DNA of 64,000 nucleotides from an uncultured Acidobacteriia bacterium (GTDB lineage Bacteria; Acidobacteriota; Terriglobia; Bryobacterales; Bryobacteraceae). This document shows positions 17,592 to 26,403 of this stretch, piece after piece. The position numbers and the translations under genes are program-made. Numbering within the stretch: position 1 is the first letter of the stretch; the number at the start of each line of letters is the position of its first letter. Location: positions 35,439 through 99,438 of the forward strand of contig CAIVPR010000027.1 of the NCBI GenBank assembly GCA_903907865.1, written 5' to 3'. The notes below the pieces were generated by a model, which saw only the letters and a program-made list of their open reading frames with translations, was not told the DNA's origin and ran no database searches.

Positions 17592-18389
17592 ATGAGAACC
17601 CAACACATCCTGTTTCTCGCGCTGCCGATGGCCGCGTGCAGCCTGCTCGGGCAGCAGCCCACCATGTCCTGCAAAGAACGATCCAACTGGACAGGCAAGG
17701 GCTCCAACAACTTCTGCGAAGTGCGCGAGACCACGATCGCGGCCATCGCCACGCTAAACGTGGATGGCCGCGGCAACGGCGGCGTCAGCGTCAAAGGCGC
17801 AAACCGGTCGGACATTCTGGTCCGGGCGATGGTCCAAGCGCAGGGGGCGAGCGATTCGGAGGCGAATTCGTTGGCCTCGCAGGTGTTGGTAAACTCGTCC
17901 GCGGGCATGGTGGCAGCGAACGGGCCGGCAAAGGGGAACTGGTCGGTCTCGTATGAGATCTTCGTGCCGACGAAGACGAATCTAACGCTGAAGGCGACCA
18001 ATGGAGGCGTGTCTGTGGCGGGTGTCGAGAGCTCCATCGAGTTCCACGCTGTGAACGGCGGTATCAGCTTGAAGGATGTCGGCGGCTATGTCCACGGCGA
18101 GACGGTCAACGGCGGCATCAACCTCGCGGTCAGCGGGGACAAGTGGGTGGGCCAGGGGGTCGACGTCGCGACAACCAATGGCGGCGTGAGCATGAACGTG
18201 TCGGAGCGGTTTTCCGCACTACTGGATCTGGCCACGGTCAATGGCGGGGTGAATGTGCGGTTGCCGAATGCTCCGAAGGTGGTGGGTGGCAAGTTCAGCG
18301 GAGCGCTGGGATCGGGCGGACCGCAGATCCGCATCCGGACGCAGAATGGTGGGGTTTCGGTGGGAAGCCCGACGGCCAAGAAGGCCTAA
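17592..18389 (+). CDS. Exported DUF4097-type beta-strand repeat protein
   Basis: 265 residues with a signal peptide (MRTQHILFLALPMAACSLLG). The body is built of short beta-strand repeats, each with the phrase NGGV or NGGI (LKATNGGVSVAGV, HAVNGGISLKDV, ETVNGGINLAV, TTNGGVSMNV, TVNGGVNVRL, TQNGGVSVGS). This is the pattern of DUF4097 right-handed beta-helix-like proteins, which are common in Acidobacteria. Function unknown; likely periplasmic or surface located. A strong hairpin terminator follows 22 bp after the stop. Confidence 0.85.
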   Translation: MRTQHILFLALPMAACSLLGQQPTMSCKERSNWTGKGSNNFCEVRETTIAAIATLNVDGRGNGGVSVKGANRSDILVRAMVQAQGASDSEANSLASQVLVNSSAGMVAANGPAKGNWSVSYEIFVPTKTNLTLKATNGGVSVAGVESSIEFHAVNGGISLKDVGGYVHGETVNGGINLAVSGDKWVGQGVDVATTNGGVSMNVSERFSALLDLATVNGGVNVRLPNAPKVVGGKFSGALGSGGPQIRIRTQNGGVSVGSPTAKKA

Positions 18390-18410
18390 CGCCGATTCGA
18401 CAATTTGATG

Positions 18411-18445
18411 AAGGAGCCGGGAGCAATCCCGGCTCCTTCCGTTTT
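18411..18445 (+). terminator. Intrinsic terminator after the DUF4097 gene
   Basis: A 12 bp perfect stem, AAGGAGCCGGGA paired with TCCCGGCTCCTT around a GCAA loop, is followed by CCGTTTT. It lies between two convergent genes and may serve the reverse-strand regulator as well. Confidence 0.85.
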
Positions 18446-18450
18446 GTGGT

Positions 18451-19215
18451 CTATCGCCTAGCTTCCATGGCCAAGCCTGCGACTTCGGCAGCCATGGGTA
18501 CGTCGTCCCGGCGGAGTTCCTCCGGCCGCGCAGCGCGCGGCTCAAACGAGTATCCAAAACCCCGGACCGAGTGGATCATCCGCGGACCGGCGGGGTCTTT
18601 TTCGATCTTCTGGCGCAGCCGGAGGATGTAGACATCCACCGTGCGGTCGGTGATGGCGCGGTCCTGCCCCCACACGGCGTTCAGCAACTGGTCGCGGCTG
18701 AAGACGACGCCCGGACGGGACATGAGGTATTCGAGCAGGCGGAATTCGGTGGCCGTGAGTGCCAGCACTTCGCCGTTGAGTCGGACTTGGCAACTGCTAC
18801 GGTCCAGTTCGACGCCGCCCGCCTTCAGGATGCGGGCGGGCGCATTCTGCGTCCGGAACTGCAGCTTGATGCGCGCAATGAGTTCGCGGATGAAGAACGG
18901 CTTGACGATGTAGTCGTTCGCACCGAGTTCCAAGCCGACGATGCGGTCGGTCTCGGAAGCGCGGGCCGTGAGGAAGATGATGGGGGTCTGGGAAAGTTCG
19001 GAGTCCGCGCGGATGCCCTTGCAGATGTCCAATCCGTCCGAATCCGGCAACATGATGTCGAGGAGGATCAGATCCGGGTGGACCCTGCGGCACAGATCCA
19101 GCGCCCCGCGGCCGGTCTGGGAACCGGCGAGCGTGAAGCCCTCCTTCTCCAAGTTGTACTTCAGCAACGCGTAGAGGTCCGCGTCATCTTCGATAAGAAC
19201 AATTCGTTTGGTCAC
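18451..19215 (-). CDS. PhoB/OmpR-family response regulator
   Basis: 254 residues. The receiver domain has the acidic pair in VLIEDDADLYALL, the phosphorylation Asp near 53 in LILLDIMLP, and Lys in YIVKPFFIRELIARI. The winged-helix effector (about 130-225) contains LTATEFRLLEYLMSRPGVVF and DRTVDVYILRLRQKI. The last 30 residues form an extra, unconserved tail. It lies 75 bp downstream of the histidine kinase gene on the same strand, and a Pho-box-like repeat lies just upstream of its start, suggesting autoregulation within a Pho-type circuit. Confidence 0.93.
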   Translation of the reverse strand: MTKRIVLIEDDADLYALLKYNLEKEGFTLAGSQTGRGALDLCRRVHPDLILLDIMLPDSDGLDICKGIRADSELSQTPIIFLTARASETDRIVGLELGANDYIVKPFFIRELIARIKLQFRTQNAPARILKAGGVELDRSSCQVRLNGEVLALTATEFRLLEYLMSRPGVVFSRDQLLNAVWGQDRAITDRTVDVYILRLRQKIEKDPAGPRMIHSVRGFGYSFEPRAARPEELRRDDVPMAAEVAGLAMEARR

Positions 19216-19236
19216 GACATCTTAAGAGTAGCCGCG

Positions 19237-19258
19237 TTTACGTTACAGTGATGTTACA
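19237..19258 (-). promoter_or_regulatory. PhoB-box-like direct repeat
   Basis: On the reverse strand two TGTAAC hexamers are spaced 11 bp apart (TGTAACATCAC then TGTAACGTAAA). Eleven-base direct repeats are the arrangement bound by PhoB-family dimers. The site lies about 22-43 bp upstream of the regulator start at 19215. Binding is inferred. Confidence 0.55.
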
Positions 19259-19290
19259 TGATCATCAAATACCTGTGAACCCGTTGCTCA

Positions 19291-20736
19291 CTAGATTTCA
19301 AGATCCGCATGCTCCACCGGCATGGTGAAGTAGAAGGTGGAACCCTGCCCCGGCGTGCTCTCGACGCGCACTTCGCCGCCATGTCCCTTCACCAAGTGCT
19401 TGACGATGGCCAAGCCGAGACCTGTGCCGCCCAATTCCCTGCTCCGGGCCTTGTCCACGCGGTAGAAGCGCTCGAAAAGCCGGGATTGGTCGTCTTCCGG
19501 GATGCCCGCACCGGAATCTCGGACGTAAAACTCGACCCATTCGGTGCCATCGGCCCGGATCAAGGGTTTGGAACCCGCCTCGATGTGCCCGCCCTGGGGC
19601 GTGTACTTCACTGCGTTGTCGAGCAGGTTGCTGACGACTTGGTAGAACGCCTCGGAATCGCAGAAGATCTCGGAATCGGCGGGACCGGGCTCGTGGCGGA
19701 GCACGATATCGCGCTTCTGCGCAATGGGCCGGATGGTGTCGACAACGTCGGCCAGCAGGTCGTTCACACGGAACGAGGCGAAGCGGAACTCCTGGGTCCT
19801 GAGCTCGAGCCTCGAAAGGGTCAGCAGGTCGGCGGTGAGGCGCGTCAGGCGTTCCGTGTTGTGGCGGATGATGTTGAGGAACTTGATGTTGTGGTCGGGG
19901 TCGTCGAGGGCACCGTCGATCAGGGTCTCGGTGTAGCCGAGGATCGAGGCCAGCGGTGTGCGCAACTCGTGGGAAACGTTGATGACGAAGTCCTTCCGGA
20001 CACGCTCGAGGCGGTCGAGTTCGGCATGCTCGACCTGGAGTTGCTGGACGGTGCGTTCGAGATTGACCGCGGTCTCGTTCAGCTTTTGTCCCAGCAAGCC
20101 CAGTTCGCCCCCTACGCCCTCGTCCAGCCGGGCCCGGAAGTTGGCATTGGCCAACTCTCCGGCGTACGCGATCACGTTGCTGATGCGCCCGGCGAGGCGC
20201 CTCGAAAGGACGGCGGCGATGAACACGGCAGGGAGGAACGCCAGCGCCACCGACTGCAGGATCCGCATCCGGATGATGCGAACTTCGTTGGTGATGGTGG
20301 AGAGCGGCATCGCCAAACGCAGGGCCCCCTGCGGCATCGGCAATGCCACATAAAGCATCTCGATGCCGACCGTCTTGCTGGCACGGGTGCTGATTCCAAC
20401 CCGGCCCTGGAAGGCCTCGATCAATTCGGGCCGGTTGCTGTGGTTCTCCATGTTGGCGGGCTCGGCCTCGGAATCCGTGAGGACATGGCCATCTCGGGAA
20501 ATAACCGTCAGCCGGGCCTGCGAGGCCTTTGCCAGGTCTCGAATTGCAGTCTGGTCCAGATCCCGGATCGGCTGGGACTCGATCAGAATCCGGCCCTTGT
20601 CCTGCAATTCGTACTGCAGGTGGGTGACAAAATAGCGTTCGGCCACCCGGGAAGCGAGGAAGTCGGCCGAGATCAGCGCCACCAGAATGAGGCACACGAT
20701 CACTCCGAGGAGTTTGAGGAAGATACGGCCAGTCAT
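19291..20736 (-). CDS. PhoR-like sensor histidine kinase
   Basis: 481 residues. Helix 1 is at about 7-27, followed by a sensory domain of about 130 residues outside the membrane. Helix 2 lies near 163-181 and a HAMP region follows. The HisKA box DFVINVSHELRTPLASILGY has its phosphorylated His near 254. The ATPase domain has N-box DNAVKYTP, G1 DSGAGIP, F-box LFERFYRVD and G2 GGTGLGLAIVKHLV. It is preceded by its cognate regulator (16 bp gap), and a second PhoB-type regulator follows it, so one kinase may feed two regulators. Phosphate sensing is suggested only by family resemblance. Confidence 0.93.
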   Translation of the reverse strand: MTGRIFLKLLGVIVCLILVALISADFLASRVAERYFVTHLQYELQDKGRILIESQPIRDLDQTAIRDLAKASQARLTVISRDGHVLTDSEAEPANMENHSNRPELIEAFQGRVGISTRASKTVGIEMLYVALPMPQGALRLAMPLSTITNEVRIIRMRILQSVALAFLPAVFIAAVLSRRLAGRISNVIAYAGELANANFRARLDEGVGGELGLLGQKLNETAVNLERTVQQLQVEHAELDRLERVRKDFVINVSHELRTPLASILGYTETLIDGALDDPDHNIKFLNIIRHNTERLTRLTADLLTLSRLELRTQEFRFASFRVNDLLADVVDTIRPIAQKRDIVLRHEPGPADSEIFCDSEAFYQVVSNLLDNAVKYTPQGGHIEAGSKPLIRADGTEWVEFYVRDSGAGIPEDDQSRLFERFYRVDKARSRELGGTGLGLAIVKHLVKGHGGEVRVESTPGQGSTFYFTMPVEHADLEI

Positions 20737-20752
20737 GTGTTTTTGGGGAGGC

Positions 20753-21466
20753 CTAGGCCTGGGTTTCGAATCGGTAGCCGAAGCCGCGGACCGTCACGAG
20801 GTAGACGGGCTCGTCGGGCTTGGTTTCGATCTGCTCGCGCAGACGGCGGATGTGGACATCGACGGTGCGGGGTGTGACAAAGTGCTGCTCGCCCCAGACT
20901 TCGCGGAGCAACTGCTCGCGCGACCAAGCCCGTCCGGTATGGGTCAGGAAAAACTCCAGAAGCCGGAACTCGGTCGAGGTGAGTTCAATCTCCTTTTCCT
21001 TGCCGGAGGGATCGTGCTGGTAGACGCGGTGCGCACCGATGTCGATCCGGAAAGGCCCGACCACGACCTCCGTCTGCTTGGGCTCGGCATCGGCCTCGCT
21101 GCGGCGGAGGTGTGCCTTGATGCGGGCGACGAGTTCCCGGGGGCTGAAGGGTTTGGTGATATAGTCGTCGCCACCAATTTCGAGGCCGAGGACGCGGTCC
21201 ACCTCGTCGGCGCGGGCGGATAGGAACAGCACGGGGACGCGCGACAACTTGCCGCCTTGGCGCAGGCGGCGGCAGATGTCGAAACCGTCCTGACCGGGCA
21301 GCATGATGTCGAGGACGATCAGATCGGGCTGCCAGCTTTCCAGTTCCTGTACCGTGCCTTCCGCTCCGGGCAGGATGCGGACATCGAAACCTCCTCTCGT
21401 GAGGTTGTAATCGATCAGGGATGCCAATTCGGCCTCATCCTCCACCACGGCGATTCGTTTTGCCAT
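20753..21466 (-). CDS. PhoB/OmpR-family response regulator
   Basis: 237 residues starting at ATG 21466 (MAKRIAVVEDEAELASLI). Upstream in-frame codons overlap the DUF971 gene and were rejected. Receiver Asp is near residue 51 (LIVLDIMLPGQDGFDI) and Lys is in YITKPFSPRELVARI. The winged helix contains LTSTEFRLLEFFLTHTGRAW and PRTVDVHIRRLREQI. It ends 16 bp before the histidine kinase gene, forming a classical regulator-kinase pair. It is similar to the second regulator at 18451. Confidence 0.94.
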   Translation of the reverse strand: MAKRIAVVEDEAELASLIDYNLTRGGFDVRILPGAEGTVQELESWQPDLIVLDIMLPGQDGFDICRRLRQGGKLSRVPVLFLSARADEVDRVLGLEIGGDDYITKPFSPRELVARIKAHLRRSEADAEPKQTEVVVGPFRIDIGAHRVYQHDPSGKEKEIELTSTEFRLLEFFLTHTGRAWSREQLLREVWGEQHFVTPRTVDVHIRRLREQIETKPDEPVYLVTVRGFGYRFETQA

Positions 21467-21503
21467 ACGTTTTGTCTTGGGGGCGGCTTTCGCTGACGGC
21501 GCG

Positions 21504-21869
21504 TTAGCTTCTATTGTCTCTCGCCGCGCGGCATTGCGGGCAGGGACAAATGCCGCGCAGGTGGTCGTACGAATAAATTCCGCTGCCGTGACCGTCGTTC
21601 CACGCGATCCGGAGCGCGTAACTGCCCACCGGCTCGATGGCGTCCATCTTGAGACGGGGCTTGTACATTTGGAATGGATTGGGCGGTTCTTCGCTGGTCT
21701 TCTTGCGGGGCTCGGTGCCGTGCGATCCGGTGCAGTGGGCACAAGGGCACCAGTCGCGGAGGTATTCGGTGCCGAAGGAACTGTGGTGGCCGTCCTTCCA
21801 ATCGATCTCAATGCCTTTGGACTTCGAGATGGCGATGTGTTCGGGGTCGGTTGCCTGGTTTGTGCTCAT
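21504..21869 (-). CDS. DUF971 family protein
   Basis: 121 residues. The sequence IEIDWKDGHHSSFGTEYLRD-WCPCAHC and the closing YSYDHLRGICPCPQC match DUF971 (also called gamma-butyrobetaine hydroxylase-like N-terminal domain). The two C-P-C-x2-C clusters probably bind zinc or an iron-sulfur cluster. Small stand-alone DUF971 proteins occur near Mrp/ApbC-type genes in other bacteria; none is seen here. It lies 17 bp after relA/spoT on the same strand and may be co-transcribed with it. Confidence 0.85.
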   Translation of the reverse strand: MSTNQATDPEHIAISKSKGIEIDWKDGHHSSFGTEYLRDWCPCAHCTGSHGTEPRKKTSEEPPNPFQMYKPRLKMDAIEPVGSYALRIAWNDGHGSGIYSYDHLRGICPCPQCRAARDNRS

Positions 21870-21886
21870 GTGTTCTGTCGGTGGGG

Positions 21887-24142
21887 CTAGGTGTGGTGTG
21901 GGCGCTCGACGTCCCGGACACCCGAAATCCGGCGCATGGCGCTGCAGAGCTTGTCGAGCTGCTTGCGGTCGCGGACATCCACCGTCATTTCGATGGTGGC
22001 GCCTTCGCCCCGGTCTTCAAAGTTGGTTTTTGCCTCGAGGCTGCGGACATTGGCATTCTCGGCGGCGAGGATGGTGGTGAGTTGGTGGAGCAGGCCCGGG
22101 CGGTCGTCGGTCTGCACGATGATCTTGACCGGAAAGCTGTCGCCGACGTTGCGCTCCCATTCGACGTCAATTCGACGCTCGGAGTCGTACATCAAGTTCG
22201 TGACGTTGGTGCAGGACTTGGAGTGGACGGCGATTCCCTTCCCCCGTGTCACGTAGCCGACGATTGGATCGCCCTTGATCGGGTTGCAGCACTTGGCGCG
22301 GTAGACCATGATGTCCTCCACGCCGCGCACGCGGATGATGGCGTCGTCGGCTTCGCGCCCACTGCGGGGTCCCGCCGTTGTCGGGGCCGGAGGGGGTACT
22401 GGCGGGGGCGGGGCCTCGACCACTTGGTCCGGAGCCGCTTTTTGGAGGACCTGGCGCGCGGAAAACTTGCCGTAGCCGAGGGCCGCGTACAGATCCTCCA
22501 TCTTTGCGGCACCGTATTCCGCGGCGACCCGTTCGAGATCCGCCTTCGCAATGCGGGAAAGGGAGACGCCCAGCCGCCGCGCCTCTTTTTCCAAGAACTT
22601 CTGCCCGATTTCGATCGCCCGCTCCCGCTCGCTGGCGTTGATGAAATGCTTGATCTTGTTGCGGGCTCGGGAGGTCTTGGCAATCGAGAGCCAATCCTTG
22701 CTGGGGACGTGGCCGGGCTGGGTGAGGATATCGACAATCTCGCCGTTGCGGATTGCGTAGCGCAGCGGCACGATGCGGGAATTGACCTTGGCTCCGACGC
22801 AGGTGTTGCCCACCTCTGAGTGGACGGCGTAGGCGAAATCGATGGGGCTGGAGCCTGCGGGCAGGACGATCACTCGCCCCTTGGGGGTGAAGCAGTACAC
22901 CTCCTCCGGGTACAGGTCCAGCTTCAACGTGGAGCTGAACTCGGAGGGGTCCCGCATGTCCTGCTGCCACTCGACCAGTTGGCGGAGCCAGGCGATGCGC
23001 TGGTCATCCTGGACGCCGCGCTTGCCTTCCTTATACTTCCAGTGGGCCGCGATGCCTTCCTCCGCGATCCGGTGCATCTCTTCCGTGCGGATTTGGATCT
23101 CGCAGTGCTTGCCATCGATACCGACGACCGAGGTGTGGAGGGATTGGTAGAGGTTCGGCCGCGGGATCGCGATGAAGTCCTTGATGCGCCCCGGTACCGG
23201 GCGCCACTCGTTGTGGATGATGCCGAGCGCGCCGTAGCAGTTCTTCACGGAATCGGTGATGATCCGCATGGCGAGGAGGTCGTAGACCTGGTCGAGGGAG
23301 ATCTTCTGCCGTTTGAGCTTCTGGTAGACGGAAAACGCCCGCTTGACCCGGCCTTCCACGCGTGCCGGAATGCCTTCCTTTTTCAGTTCGTCGACCACGG
23401 TCTGGCGCATGCGCACCAAGTAGTCCTCGTTGGCCGCCCGCTGGCTCTCGATGGCTGTCGAGATCTCCTGGAAGGCTTCGGGGTCAAGGTGCCGAAAGGC
23501 GAGATCTTCGAGTTCGCCGCGCACCTTGCCCATGCCGAGCCGGTGCGAAATCGGCGCATAGATTTCGAGCGTTTCCTTGGCGATCCGCTCCCGGCGCTCC
23601 GGGCTGAGCGCACCCAGGGTCCGCATGTTGTGGAGGCGGTCGGCGAGCTTGACCATGATCACGCGGATGTCGTTGACCATGGCAAGGAGCATCTTGCGGT
23701 AGCTCTCGGCTTGGCGGTCCTCCGCGGAAAAGAAATCGATCTTGCTGAGTTTTGTGACGCCGTCGACGCAACGCGCTATTTCGTCGCCGAACACCTTTTG
23801 GACATCGGCGCTCGTGACGACGGTGTCCTCGACAACGTCATGGAGGATGCCGGTCGTTACACTTACGACGTCCATCCGCATGTCCGCGAGAATGCGGGCC
23901 ACGGCGAGGGGATGGGACAGATACGGCTCGCCCGACGCGCGCAACTGACCCGCGTGGAACTTGGCCGCGTAGTGGTAGGCCTTCTCGATGAGCGAAGAGT
24001 CGTCGTTGGGGCGGGCTTCGCGAAACGCCGTCAAGACCCCTTGGAGTTCGCGGTCGAGCACCGACATGTCGGCGGGCGGGACAGGCGCAGCAGGGGACGG
24101 GGGGGTAACGATGTCGCGGCCGTTCCCTAGCTGGGGAGTCAC
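21887..24142 (-). CDS. Bifunctional (p)ppGpp synthetase/hydrolase, RelA/SpoT family
   Basis: 751 residues with the full long-RSH order. The HD hydrolase domain has FHAGQLRASGEPYLSHPLAV and ILHDVVEDT. The synthetase has RIKDFIAIPRPNLYQSLHT and IQIRTEEMHRIAEEGIAAHW. TGS follows (YCFTPKGRVIVLPAGSSPID), then a conserved-cysteine region (RAKCCNPIKGDPIVGYVTRG) and a C-terminal ACT domain (VQTDDRPGLLHQLTTI). R-x-K-D in front of the synthetase motif and an intact HD site indicate a bifunctional enzyme that both makes and degrades the stringent-response alarmone. The first 25 residues are low complexity; ATG 24067 is an alternative start. Confidence 0.96.
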   Translation of the reverse strand: MTPQLGNGRDIVTPPSPAAPVPPADMSVLDRELQGVLTAFREARPNDDSSLIEKAYHYAAKFHAGQLRASGEPYLSHPLAVARILADMRMDVVSVTTGILHDVVEDTVVTSADVQKVFGDEIARCVDGVTKLSKIDFFSAEDRQAESYRKMLLAMVNDIRVIMVKLADRLHNMRTLGALSPERRERIAKETLEIYAPISHRLGMGKVRGELEDLAFRHLDPEAFQEISTAIESQRAANEDYLVRMRQTVVDELKKEGIPARVEGRVKRAFSVYQKLKRQKISLDQVYDLLAMRIITDSVKNCYGALGIIHNEWRPVPGRIKDFIAIPRPNLYQSLHTSVVGIDGKHCEIQIRTEEMHRIAEEGIAAHWKYKEGKRGVQDDQRIAWLRQLVEWQQDMRDPSEFSSTLKLDLYPEEVYCFTPKGRVIVLPAGSSPIDFAYAVHSEVGNTCVGAKVNSRIVPLRYAIRNGEIVDILTQPGHVPSKDWLSIAKTSRARNKIKHFINASERERAIEIGQKFLEKEARRLGVSLSRIAKADLERVAAEYGAAKMEDLYAALGYGKFSARQVLQKAAPDQVVEAPPPPVPPPAPTTAGPRSGREADDAIIRVRGVEDIMVYRAKCCNPIKGDPIVGYVTRGKGIAVHSKSCTNVTNLMYDSERRIDVEWERNVGDSFPVKIIVQTDDRPGLLHQLTTILAAENANVRSLEAKTNFEDRGEGATIEMTVDVRDRKQLDKLCSAMRRISGVRDVERPHHT

Positions 24143-24193
24143 CCTTTCATTCTAACGGGCGCGGCAACCCCGAAGGTCGAGACGGGCGCAGGC

Positions 24194-24970
24194 TCACGGT
24201 TTGGGCGTATTGCCGGTTGGAGAACCCCCGGCCCTTTTCGCCCACTCGTTGGCCTGGCTCATTAGAGTTTGATATTGCGTCTCGGTATCCGTGAGGTCGG
24301 CTTCGGCACGTAGAAGTTGCACGAGGGCGACCATGGCGTCGACATAGGCGGCGTCGTCGGAGATTGCTTGTTTGACCGAAGCAATGCCGTCCTCCAAACG
24401 CTCCCAATACTGGGCCTTGAGTTCCGCCCGCAACTCGTCGTCCGGCAGCGGGCCCGGATCAGTCTGTTGCATTTCGAGGGTAACGCGGGCCTCACGGTCC
24501 TTGTCGATGAACTCGAGCCAGGCAATCAGGCCCAAGGTGGTCAACGCACCCTTGTTGCCCGGATTGATGCTGAGGACCCGGTGGACCCACTCCGTGGCGT
24601 TGGGGAGGTCCCGCATCTGGAAATACAGGCTGGCCATGGAATCCGTGGCGGTGAGATTCTTGGGGTCGCGGCTGAGCACGTCGCTTAGCGCATTGATGGC
24701 GAGCTTGGCGTTTTCCCGGTTGTCGGCGGTGTCCTTCCCGGGCACGTAGAGCTGGACGTAGGCAGTGGCCAGGTAGACGCGGGCTTGGAGAAGGTTCGGG
24801 GCCATCACGATGACCTTTTGGAACGATTCCGCGGCGGACCGGTATTGCTCGGCGGAAAACTCGCGGACGCCCACGTTGAACATCTCCCGCACCGCCGGAG
24901 TCACCTGCTGGGCGGAAGAGGCAGAAGTGACCAAGGCGGCGATGGCCAGAATCCGGAATGGAAGCTTCAT
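24194..24970 (-). CDS. Exported TPR protein, paralogue of the adjacent lipoprotein
   Basis: 258 residues with a signal peptide (MKLPFRILAIAALVTSASSA). Several TPR units follow. It shares order and phrases with the protein at 25059-25886: YLATAYVQLYVPGKDT versus YLATAYVQQYIPGTET, DPKNLTATDSMASLYFQ versus DPKNLLATQSVANLYYQ, and TLGLIAWLEFIDKDREAR versus TLGVIAWTQFIGPDREAR. The pair is an old tandem duplication. It lies downstream of the Ton cluster, but a terminator separates the two, so it may have its own promoter. It is likely periplasmic; the role is unknown. Confidence 0.8.
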   Translation of the reverse strand: MKLPFRILAIAALVTSASSAQQVTPAVREMFNVGVREFSAEQYRSAAESFQKVIVMAPNLLQARVYLATAYVQLYVPGKDTADNRENAKLAINALSDVLSRDPKNLTATDSMASLYFQMRDLPNATEWVHRVLSINPGNKGALTTLGLIAWLEFIDKDREARVTLEMQQTDPGPLPDDELRAELKAQYWERLEDGIASVKQAISDDAAYVDAMVALVQLLRAEADLTDTETQYQTLMSQANEWAKRAGGSPTGNTPKP

Positions 24971-24994
24971 ACTTTATAGTGCACCACAAAATGA

Positions 24995-25028
24995 AACGGA
25001 CGGGAAGCCTTGGGGCCGCCCGTCCGTT
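24995..25028 (-). terminator. Intrinsic terminator of the Ton/TPR operon
   Basis: On the reverse strand a 10 bp perfect stem, AACGGACGGG paired with CCCGTCCGTT, is followed by TCATTTTG. It lies 31 bp past the stop of the TPR lipoprotein gene. Confidence 0.75.
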
Positions 25029-25058
25029 CGGTGAACAACTGTTTGGATCGGTACGAGA

Positions 25059-25886
25059 CTAGTTGGTCCCGGCCTTGGCCTTCCGCTCGGCCTTGGTCTT
25101 GGTGGTCTCAAGGGCCTTCTGCATCAGATCGTCGGCCTGCTTGACGTCCACTGCGCAAGCTTCCTTGGTGTCAACCAAGTCGGCCCGGTAGCGGAGCAAC
25201 AGGTTCTTGTACGACATGGCGTTCTCGTACTCGGGATCGATCTTCAGCGCTTTGTCTTCGGAATCAATACCGTCGGTCAGCGACTGCCAGAACTTCTCCT
25301 TGAGAGCGGCCCGTTCCTTGGCGTCCTTGATGGGGCACGGATCCTCGGGCTTCATCTTGTTGTTGTTGCGCGCCTCGCGGTCCGGTCCGATGAACTGGGT
25401 CCACGCGATTACACCGAGAGTGTAGAAGGCGGCCTTGTCCTGCGGATTGATTTCCGTGACCTTCTTGTTCCACTCGACGGCGTTGGCGAAATCCTTCGTC
25501 TGGTAGTACAAGTTGGCAACAGACTGGGTCGCAAGGAGGTTCTTCGGATCGGTCTTCAGCACCTTGCCGAACTCTTCCATGGCGGCCGCGGCAAACTTCT
25601 TGTTCTCCGGCGTTTCAGTGCCGGGAATGTACTGCTGCACGTAGGCTGTCGCCAAATAGAGGCGGGCGACATCGAACGTCGGGTCGAGGTCGATGGCCTG
25701 CTTGAAGTTGTCGGCGGCATCGGTATAGTTGCCGGCCTTGAAGGAATTGACACCCTGGTTCAGGTGGTCGCGCGCCTTCAGCTTGGAGAGCGCGTTGCAA
25801 CCGGTACCCAGCAAGGCCACGACAGCCAGCGAGGCCACGGCGAGGGCCGTCTTGAGGGGCGACGTCCTGAGATTCATCCCGAACAT
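25059..25886 (-). CDS. TPR-repeat lipoprotein
   Basis: 275 residues. The N-terminus is a lipoprotein signal with lipobox LLGTGC (Cys near residue 29). The rest is TPR-like: ARDHLNQGVNSFKAGNYTDA, YLATAYVQQYIPG, LGVIAWTQFIGPDREAR and a lysine-rich tail. Its ATG overlaps the exbD stop (TAATG), with GGAGGAAG suitably upstream. This makes it the last gene of the tonB-exbB-exbD-exbD operon. A role supporting the Ton system at the outer membrane or in the periplasm is inferred from that position. See the entry at 24194 for its paralogue. Confidence 0.85.
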   Translation of the reverse strand: MFGMNLRTSPLKTALAVASLAVVALLGTGCNALSKLKARDHLNQGVNSFKAGNYTDAADNFKQAIDLDPTFDVARLYLATAYVQQYIPGTETPENKKFAAAAMEEFGKVLKTDPKNLLATQSVANLYYQTKDFANAVEWNKKVTEINPQDKAAFYTLGVIAWTQFIGPDREARNNNKMKPEDPCPIKDAKERAALKEKFWQSLTDGIDSEDKALKIDPEYENAMSYKNLLLRYRADLVDTKEACAVDVKQADDLMQKALETTKTKAERKAKAGTN

Positions 25887-26311
25887 TATTTGCCTTCCTC
25901 CACTTTCGGTGTCATGAGACCAACCTTGTCCACACCGGCGGCATGGGCGATGTCAATCGCACGGGCCACGGACTGGAACTCGATCTCCGGGTCACCCTTG
26001 ACAAACACAACCTTGTCCGCACGGCTCTTGAAGATGTCGAACAAGCGCTTCTCGAGATTGTCCCAAGTGACTTCTTCCTGGTTGATCTTGAGGTTCGACT
26101 GCTTGTCGATAACGATCACCACGGTGCGGCTTGGATCGTCATCAGACGGCGTGTTCGGTGGCGGCGGCTGGGGCGCAAGAGCGTCCAGACCATGCGGCGT
26201 CACCGGCGAAATTGCCATAAAGATGATCAGCAGGACCAGGAGAATATCGATCATGGGCGTCATGTTGATGTCGCCCTTGACGCCCCCGCCGCCGCCAACT
26301 GCCATTGCCAT
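25886..26311 (-). CDS. ExbD/TolR-family biopolymer transport protein
   Basis: 141 residues. A short cytoplasmic N-terminus, then one membrane helix with the proton-path Asp in INMTPMIDILLVLLIIFMAI, then a periplasmic domain ending in FVKGDPEIEFQSVARAIDIA. It is the second of two adjacent ExbD genes; the two are clearly different in sequence, so they may form mixed complexes or serve different partners. The N-terminus is glycine-rich (AVGGGGGVKGD). Confidence 0.92.
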   Translation of the reverse strand: MAMAVGGGGGVKGDINMTPMIDILLVLLIIFMAISPVTPHGLDALAPQPPPPNTPSDDDPSRTVVIVIDKQSNLKINQEEVTWDNLEKRLFDIFKSRADKVVFVKGDPEIEFQSVARAIDIAHAAGVDKVGLMTPKVEEGK

Positions 26312-26403
26312 ATGAATTGCTCCTTAGATTTTGGCGCCCCGTGTGCCGGGGCCGGAATTCTTAACCTTGAAACTGCGCTGGGCCCTAACTGCGCCTGGAA
26401 ATG

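Noticed and set aside
20753..21811. Longer version of the first response regulator (352 residues)
   Set aside because: The extra N-terminus overlaps the DUF971 gene in another frame and the receiver domain begins exactly at ATG 21466.
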